A DNA stretch of 37,906 bases, taken from contig JAJRYU010000388.1 in the NCBI GenBank assembly GCA_024275615.1, forward strand, positions 1 to 37,906, written 5' to 3'. The notes under the pieces were generated by a model that saw only the letters and a list, made by a program, of their open reading frames with translations, made no database searches and was not told where the DNA came from. The first letter of the stretch is position 1. Every line of letters starts with the position of its first letter. This DNA is from Planctomycetota bacterium. GTDB taxonomy: Bacteria > Planctomycetota > GCA-002687715 > DRQF01. The translations under genes and the position numbers were made by a program. This document shows positions 33,264 through 37,906 of this stretch, one piece after another.

Positions 33264-33289
33264 AAAAGTGGGTTTACCCACTTTTTTTC
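33264..33289 (+). terminator. Strong intrinsic terminator before nusA
   Basis: AAAAGTGGG (33264-33272) pairs with CCCACTTTT (33277-33285) around a TTTA loop, followed by TTT. It lies 70 bases before the nusA start and in the same direction, so it must either end an upstream RNA or attenuate nusA operon transcription. The stem is symmetric enough to work leftward also (AAAA on the other side gives a T-run on the minus strand). Confidence 0.75.
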
Positions 33290-33358
33290 GTTGGCTGCTT
33301 TGTAAGCGGCGCGTCGTTCCACATAGGTTCGACAGTTTTTGGGTGGAGATCCGCAGAC

Positions 33359-34690
33359 ATGAGCGGTGGACCTGAAGTGGTCAAACTCGTCAATGCCATG
33401 GCCAAGGAAAAAGGCATTGAGTCCAGCATTGTCTTCGAGAGCCTCGAGATCGCCATGATGGCGGCGGCGCGCAAGCGCTACGAGGACGCCGAAGAAATTG
33501 AAATCACCGTCGATCGACTCGACGGGGAATTCAGTGGCTTTGTGGACGAAGACGAAATCGAAGAAGGGGTTCTGGAGTCGCTCGGCCGCATCGCCGCCCA
33601 GACCTTCAAACAGGTCATGATCCAAAGGCTCAGAGAAGCCGAACAGGACGTGGTCTTTAACGAATTCGAAGGCAGAATTGGGGAATTGGTCGTTGGCACG
33701 ATCCAACGTTTCGAGGGTGACAATGTCATCATCGATATCAACAACTCGGAAGCCATCATGCCCAGGCACGAGCGCGTCCGTACTGAGACGTACCATGTCG
33801 GAGACCGTGTTCGCTGCGTGATCTTTGATGTCCGAAGAGTTGGGCATCGCGTCCGCATCGTCTTGTCACGGACTCACCCAGATCTCATTCGCCGACTCTT
33901 TGAGCTGGAAATTCCAGAAATCGCGGACCACGTCATTGAGATCAAGGGCTTGGCTCGCGAAGCTGGCTTCCGCACCAAGCTGGCCGTCGTTTCTTATGAC
34001 TCCAAGGTCGACTGCGTGGGCGCCTGCGTCGGCATTCGGGGCTCAAGAATTCGCAATATCATTGACGAATTGAACGGTGAGAAAATCGACATCATTCGTT
34101 GGAGCGAGTCTCCCGAAGTCCTCATCATGAATTCACTTAAACCGGCAGAGATTCAGTCCATCACCATGGATGACGAAACCGGTGAGGCCATCGTGCAAGT
34201 TGCAGAAGATCAACTTTCTCTGGCCATCGGCAAGCGCGGACAAAATGTACGCTTGGCGGCACGGCTGACCAATTGGGACGTCAACATCCAGGGTGAAGGT
34301 GTCAACAAGCTTTCCGGTGGCGGTGGCGGTGCCGGTCTCAACGAAGCTGAGCAACGGATTTTGGAACACATGAAGACTGGAGCGGAATTGGACGAGCCGC
34401 CAACGACGGCACCAGCCAAGCCCATGGCAGTTGAAGACTCTGCAAAAGCAGAAAGTGATCCTCTTCTGGCAATGGCACGAGAACAAATGGCCCTCGACGA
34501 GGAGGCCTCTGAGACTTCAGAAACCCAAGAAACGGCTCCGGTTGAGCCACAAGCGGATTCGGACGACAGCGAAGAAGATCCGCTCTTGGCCATGGCAAAA
34601 GAGGCCGCCGCACGCGGTGACCTCGATGATGTCGGAACATCTTCGGAAGATAGTGACGACGACGACGATAGTAGCGAGCAAAAGTCTTAG
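33359..34690 (+). CDS. nusA: Transcription termination/antitermination factor NusA
   Basis: NusA binds RNA polymerase and nascent RNA, controlling pausing, termination and antitermination. The 443-residue protein has the N-terminal polymerase-binding domain (about 1-125), an S1 domain (about 130-200, with GTIQRFEGDNVIIDI), and two KH domains (about 215-345, with GIRGSRIRNIIDELNGEKID and SLAIGKRGQNVRLAA). The last ~95 residues are not the helix-hairpin-helix repeats of E. coli NusA but an acidic, disordered-looking tail with two copies of DPLLAMA (followed by REQ and KEA). GGAGA lies nine bases before the ATG. First protein gene of the cluster with infB; no rimP precedes it. Confidence 0.95.
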   Translation: MSGGPEVVKLVNAMAKEKGIESSIVFESLEIAMMAAARKRYEDAEEIEITVDRLDGEFSGFVDEDEIEEGVLESLGRIAAQTFKQVMIQRLREAEQDVVFNEFEGRIGELVVGTIQRFEGDNVIIDINNSEAIMPRHERVRTETYHVGDRVRCVIFDVRRVGHRVRIVLSRTHPDLIRRLFELEIPEIADHVIEIKGLAREAGFRTKLAVVSYDSKVDCVGACVGIRGSRIRNIIDELNGEKIDIIRWSESPEVLIMNSLKPAEIQSITMDDETGEAIVQVAEDQLSLAIGKRGQNVRLAARLTNWDVNIQGEGVNKLSGGGGGAGLNEAEQRILEHMKTGAELDEPPTTAPAKPMAVEDSAKAESDPLLAMAREQMALDEEASETSETQETAPVEPQADSDDSEEDPLLAMAKEAAARGDLDDVGTSSEDSDDDDDSSEQKS

Positions 34691-34701
34691 GACTTCGCTG
34701 C

Positions 34702-34729
34702 CGGGGGTTGAGGATGTTCTCGACTCCCG
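34702..34729 (+). other. 11-bp intercistronic hairpin between nusA and infB
   Basis: CGGGGGTTGAG (34702-34712) pairs with CTCGACTCCCG (34719-34729), eleven pairs including two G-U, around GATGTT. It begins 12 bases after the nusA stop and ends 47 bases before the infB start. No T-run follows, so it is not a simple intrinsic terminator. It may stabilise or mark a processing site on the mRNA. Confidence 0.55.
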
Positions 34730-34776
34730 TGAGTAACAGACGACGACAGAGATGAGCGAAACCAAGAGTTCAAGGC

Positions 34777-37473
34777 ATGCCGATTCGAGTATACAAACTG
34801 GCAAAAGAACTGCGTGTCACTTCGAAGGACATCATGGGCGAAGCCCTGAACCATGGCATCGAAGTACAGAATCATATGGGTTCTTTGACTGAGGCTCAGG
34901 CCAACGTCATTCGTGCTTTCCTTTACGTGCCACCTCCACCCGAAGAAAAGAAACCAGCACCAAAGAAAAAGCCGGCCAAGAAAAAAGCCATCAAGAAGAA
35001 GGCCAAAGCCGACGAAGAGGTCACCTCACCTGAAAAGGAAACCGAAGCGGCCGAAGTCGAGATGATCGAACTGAAGCCCGTCACACCTCCTGGTGCGCGC
35101 TACACTGCACCGGAGCCTGAGGTTGTCGCTGAAGCCGAAGTCGAAGCTGAAGTGGATATAGCTGCAGAGGAAGAAACTCAAGAAGAGTCAACGCCGGAGC
35201 TTCAGGTTTCCATGGGTAACATCGGTTCGGCAATCGTAAACCCGCGAGCCGCCGAGCCAACGATTGCAGCGCCAGAAGAAGCCGGCGAGGAAACCGACGA
35301 AACTGTCGTTCGTGAAATCAAGGTAGCACCGGGCACAGCCAAGGTCCTAACCTCGAAGACTTTGTCGCACATCGACGAAAGCAAACCAACAAAAGAATTG
35401 CCTAAACGGCGTCAAGCAACAATTCTTGGTCGCCGGGAGTTGCCCAAAGCAAAGACCGATTCAGGGCCGAAGAGCCGGGATCGCAACGCACCTGCTGCAG
35501 CACCCTCCGAAGCGGAAGGTCTCACCCAAACAAAATCAGTCGGCTCAAAGCGAACATTCGTTCGTTCACCTCACCGTGGCGGTCGAGGCGGAGGACGAGG
35601 CGGTGGCTACGGTAGTCCCGGCGGTGCATTTGGAAATCGTGGTGGTGGCGGCGGTCGCCGTGGCCAATTCCAACGCCCACAAAAGAAATCGTCGAAACCA
35701 GTCGAACGCCCAGAGAGCATCGAGATTCAGTTGCCAATCACCGTCAAGGATTTGTCCTCGGCTATGGCTCTGAAATCTGCTTTGATCATCGAGCAGCTCA
35801 TCAAGAACCACGGCATCTTGCCCAGCATTAACACGATGCTAGACAAAGAAACTGTTGAGCTGATCGGCATCGAATTTGACTGCGAGATCAAAGTCACCGA
35901 AAAGGACTTGGAACAAGAGTTCACGCAGGATGAAGTTGAAGTTTGGGAAGGTGAAGAGAGCGATCTCATCAACCGTGCCCCCATCGTCACTTTCTTGGGA
36001 CATGTTGACCACGGCAAGACTTCTCTGGTCGACTTCATTCGGACAACCAGGGTTGCGGAAAAGGAACACGGCGGCATCACTCAACATGTGGGTGCTTATC
36101 GTGTCGAAAAGGATTCGGGAGCCTTGGTCTTTCTCGATACTCCTGGGCACAAAGCTTTCACTGAAATGCGAGCTCGTGGGGCCCAGGTGACCGATGTGGT
36201 TGTTCTTGTGGTCGCAGCCGACGACGGTGTTATGCCGCAAACGGAAGAAGCCATTAGCCACGCCAAGGCTGCGGACACAGCAATTGTTGTGGCAATCAAC
36301 AAGTGTGACAAGCCGGATGCCAACGTCGCCCAAGTAAAACAGCAACTTTCCGGACTCGGTTTGCAGCCGGAAGACTGGGGTGGAGCCACGGTTTGTGTCG
36401 AAGTATCCGCCCTCACAGGCCAAGGCATTGACGACCTACTTGAGTCGATCAGCTTGGTTGCTGAGATTCTCGAGCTCAAAGCAAATCCAAAACGGCCAGG
36501 AATCGCAACTGTCATCGAATCCCTGCAGAAAAAGGGCGAAGGCAACGTCGCGCGGGTTCTGGTCACGGACGGGACATTGAAACGCGGCGACAGCTTCTTG
36601 TGCGGTCATGTTTTCGGCAAGATCAAGTCACTGCGTTTGCCTGATGGTAAAACTGCGAAAGAAGTTGGTCCAGCATGGCCAGCTGAAATCAGTGGCCTGG
36701 CTGAACTTCCAGCTGCCGGTGATCGTTTCTTCGTTGTCAAGGATTTGGCGAAGGCCAAGTCGCTGGCGGACGAACGTCAAGAACGCCTGCGCGAAGATCG
36801 TCTGGCCGCACGCCAGAACACCAACCTTGAGAATCTTCTCAAGAAAGCCAATACCGATCAGTTCAATTTGATCCTGAAGACTGACACGGTCGGCTCACTG
36901 GAAGTTCTCAAGAAAGAGATCATTGCCCTGACCCATGAGGAAGTCGAACCAAAAATCATCCACGCAGCCGTTGGCGGTATCACTGATACGGATGTGACCT
37001 TGGCTGATGCCTCGGACGCCGTCATTATGAGCTTCTGCGTGACCGACAGCGCAACGGCACGCCGCTTGGCAGATGAACGCGGCGTCGAGATTCGGCACTA
37101 CAATGTCCTCTACAATCTGCTGGATGACATCAAAGAAGCCATGGAAGGCAAACTTGCTCCAGAACTAAAAGAGACCATCACAGGTCACATCGAAGTTCTC
37201 AAGACCTTCAAGATCTCCCGTGTCGGCACCATCGCTGGCTGTACGATCTTGGACGGTCTCATCAGGAGTACTGCAATGATCCGAGTCACCCGTGATGGCA
37301 TCCTGATCCACGAGGGCAAGCTGGCCTCACTGCGTTACATCAAAGATGATGTCAAAGAAATCAAAGAAGGTTCCGAATGCGGCATCAGGCTGCAGAACTA
37401 TGATGACGTCAAGGTTGGCGACATTTTTGAGCCATACGAAATTGAGAAGATCAAACGTAGTCTCGACGACTAA
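34777..37473 (+). CDS. infB: Translation initiation factor IF-2
   Basis: IF-2 is the GTPase that brings initiator tRNA to the 30S subunit and joins the subunits. The 898-residue protein starts with an IF2_N module (about 1-50, VYKLAKELRVTSKDIM), then a long low-complexity linker: Lys-rich (KKKPAKKKAIKKKAKAD), Glu-rich, and finally an RGG/Gly-rich stretch near 265-305. A second IF2_N module (about 315-370) precedes the GTPase: G1 GHVDHGKTS (about 408), G3 DTPGH, G4 NKCD, then domains II, III and the fMet-tRNA-binding C-terminal domain (TFKISRVGTIAGC). The ATG has AAGAG eight bases before it. Confidence 0.96.
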   Translation: MPIRVYKLAKELRVTSKDIMGEALNHGIEVQNHMGSLTEAQANVIRAFLYVPPPPEEKKPAPKKKPAKKKAIKKKAKADEEVTSPEKETEAAEVEMIELKPVTPPGARYTAPEPEVVAEAEVEAEVDIAAEEETQEESTPELQVSMGNIGSAIVNPRAAEPTIAAPEEAGEETDETVVREIKVAPGTAKVLTSKTLSHIDESKPTKELPKRRQATILGRRELPKAKTDSGPKSRDRNAPAAAPSEAEGLTQTKSVGSKRTFVRSPHRGGRGGGRGGGYGSPGGAFGNRGGGGGRRGQFQRPQKKSSKPVERPESIEIQLPITVKDLSSAMALKSALIIEQLIKNHGILPSINTMLDKETVELIGIEFDCEIKVTEKDLEQEFTQDEVEVWEGEESDLINRAPIVTFLGHVDHGKTSLVDFIRTTRVAEKEHGGITQHVGAYRVEKDSGALVFLDTPGHKAFTEMRARGAQVTDVVVLVVAADDGVMPQTEEAISHAKAADTAIVVAINKCDKPDANVAQVKQQLSGLGLQPEDWGGATVCVEVSALTGQGIDDLLESISLVAEILELKANPKRPGIATVIESLQKKGEGNVARVLVTDGTLKRGDSFLCGHVFGKIKSLRLPDGKTAKEVGPAWPAEISGLAELPAAGDRFFVVKDLAKAKSLADERQERLREDRLAARQNTNLENLLKKANTDQFNLILKTDTVGSLEVLKKEIIALTHEEVEPKIIHAAVGGITDTDVTLADASDAVIMSFCVTDSATARRLADERGVEIRHYNVLYNLLDDIKEAMEGKLAPELKETITGHIEVLKTFKISRVGTIAGCTILDGLIRSTAMIRVTRDGILIHEGKLASLRYIKDDVKEIKEGSECGIRLQNYDDVKVGDIFEPYEIEKIKRSLDD

Positions 37474-37483
37474 GAAGTGAAAC

Positions 37484-37511
37484 CGCCGCGCTCATGTAGA
37501 TGGGCGCGGCG
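37484..37511 (+). other. 8-bp GC hairpin between infB and the DUF503 gene
   Basis: CGCCGCGC (37484-37491) pairs with GCGCGGCG (37504-37511) around a 12-base loop, starting ten bases after the infB stop. No T-run follows. It would cover the ATG at 37500, which argues for the DUF503 start at 37527. Confidence 0.55.
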
Positions 37512-37526
37512 AACTCCTCCAATCCC

Positions 37527-37808
37527 ATGTTGATTGCCGCGATCCAGATCGAGCTTTCAATTCCTTGGGCGATGAGCCTCAAGGATAAGCGTCATGTTGT
37601 TAAGGGACTCAAAGAAAAGATTCGTCACCGTTTTCACTGTTCCACAGCAGAAGTAGCAGACAATGAACTCTGGCGAAGCGCCGTCATCGGCATTGCGGTT
37701 GTTGGCAACGACGCCAAGTTCTTGCAAAGCGTGGCACAGAAAATCATAAACTTCGCTGAGGAGTACCCCGATGCCAATGTCGAGGACTTCAGCATCGAGA
37801 TAATCTGA
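37527..37808 (+). CDS. DUF503 family (YlxP-like) protein
   Basis: The 93-residue protein starts MLIAAIQIELSIP and has the S-L-K-D-K-R-H-V-V-K motif, then F-H-C-S-T-A-E-V-A-D, all typical of DUF503, a small alpha/beta protein nearly always encoded between infB and rbfA. It is thought to help 30S maturation. ATG 37527 matches the family start; ATG 37500 would add nine unrelated residues and falls in a hairpin loop. No good ribosome binding site is seen for either. The next gene starts eight bases after its end. Confidence 0.9.
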   Translation: MLIAAIQIELSIPWAMSLKDKRHVVKGLKEKIRHRFHCSTAEVADNELWRSAVIGIAVVGNDAKFLQSVAQKIINFAEEYPDANVEDFSIEII

Positions 37809-37815
37809 GAAGAAC

Positions 37816-37906
37816 ATGGGTTACAAGATCGAACGCCTGCAACAGGTCATCAAGTTCAAAGTTTGCCAAGTCATCCAGCGTGACCTGTCCGACCCGCGCA
37901 TCGGTA
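37816..37906 (+). CDS. rbfA: Ribosome-binding factor A, 3' end cut off by the window
   Basis: Only the first 30 residues are present. They read YKIERLQQVIKFKVCQVI and then R-D-L-S-D-P-R-I-G, the N-terminus of RbfA, a KH-like factor that matures the 30S subunit. The position directly after infB and the DUF503 gene is the conserved place for rbfA. GAGAAG lies three bases before the ATG. The gene continues beyond the window. Confidence 0.9.
   Translation, partial: MGYKIERLQQVIKFKVCQVIQRDLSDPRIG

Larger units (their letters stand above)
32814..33358 (+). ncRNA. Structured non-coding leader or small RNA(s) upstream of nusA
   Basis: No frame in this 545-base stretch codes for a convincing protein; the longest rightward one is rich in Arg, Ser and Cys without pattern. 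Rightward stems include GCGGG/CCCGC (32858-32870) and CGGATT/AATCCG (32878-32897), a terminator-like hairpin at 33029-33077, GATTGGG/CCCAATC (33137-33190), a 14-bp stem with a 5-base bulge at 33195-33230, and a terminator at 33264-33288. TATAGAAT at 32835 could be a -10 element. The layout suits one or two terminated RNAs (about 230 and 210 bases) or an attenuated leader for nusA. I could not match it to tmRNA, RNase P RNA or SRP RNA. rimP, often found here, is absent. GGTGGAGA at 33342-33349 is the nusA ribosome binding site. Confidence 0.45.

Noticed and set aside
32845-33290. tmRNA, RNase P RNA or SRP RNA before nusA
   Set aside because: No tag-peptide frame or CCA end for tmRNA, no GGAAAGTCC-type or ACAGAA-type core for RNase P, and no SRP tetraloop helix could be found. 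A covariance search would be decisive.
31362-33358. Sigma54 promoters near the two-component genes
   Set aside because: I looked for a TGGCAC-N5-TTGC-type site by eye and found no good match here; a motif scan would be needed.
33014-33847. Long open frame (277 codons) on the minus strand
   Set aside because: It is antisense to the certain nusA gene and to the structured leader. Its acidic, Asp- and Phe-rich composition is what the reverse strand of nusA would give.
1-37906. CRISPR, toxin-antitoxin, phage, integrase or insertion sequence
   Set aside because: No evenly spaced direct repeats, no transposase or integrase motifs and no small toxin-antitoxin pair were seen on either strand.

Overview
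The window looks like ordinary chromosome from a Planctomycetota-type bacterium, probably one of the marine or uncultured lineages. This is an inference from several things together: a secreted FG-GAP repeat protein, a secreted beta-helix protein with a choice-of-anchor Q-like segment, two large membrane-anchored carboxypeptidase-regulatory-like proteins, a Tat-exported superoxide dismutase, scattered rather than compact gene order, and GC a little above 50%. No rRNA, tRNA, CRISPR array, transposase, integrase or phage gene was seen.

Left part (1-15.0 kb): cell surface. In order: the 3' end of a LEA14/WHy-domain gene, a secreted polysaccharide-lyase-like jelly-roll protein, a membrane-anchored carboxypeptidase-regulatory-like protein, an inverted-repeat block that doubles as a terminator, an MsbA-like ABC exporter coupled to a SAM methyltransferase, a second methyltransferase with a Cys-rich N-terminus, a four-helix DUF2254-like membrane protein, a secreted FG-GAP protein, and a tight three-gene operon (flippase and two GT-B glycosyltransferases). 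Together these suggest making, decorating and exporting a surface glycan or glycolipid.

Middle part (15.1-27.7 kb): hutH and hutU (first two steps of histidine breakdown) with a clear terminator; a membrane-anchored trypsin-like protease with a coiled coil; a GNAT acetyltransferase; a SpoU/TrmH RNA methyltransferase; the Tat-SOD; a small NlpC/P60-like secreted protein; the beta-helix protein; a second carboxypeptidase-regulatory-like protein; and an RluD-type pseudouridine synthase. The divergent region before the pseudouridine synthase holds two dyads.

Right part (27.7-37.9 kb): a compact leftward run, histidine kinase - sigma54 response regulator - thiS - thiG - CPBP protease - gamma carbonic anhydrase, with 2-8 nt overlaps or gaps at most joints. 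Divergent from it is the conserved rightward translation/transcription cluster nusA - infB - DUF503 - rbfA (cut by the window end). No rimP is seen before nusA. Instead there is a 545-base non-coding stretch with two terminator-like hairpins and two further strong stems. Strong hairpins without a U-run also lie between nusA and infB and between infB and the DUF503 gene.

The most unusual signals are (1) the structured, doubly terminated leader before nusA plus the intercistronic hairpins, (2) the thiS/thiG genes translationally coupled to an NtrC-type regulator, and (3) the shared style of C-terminal module on two otherwise unrelated secreted proteins. I did not find convincing evidence for a wholly new defence or mobile system.
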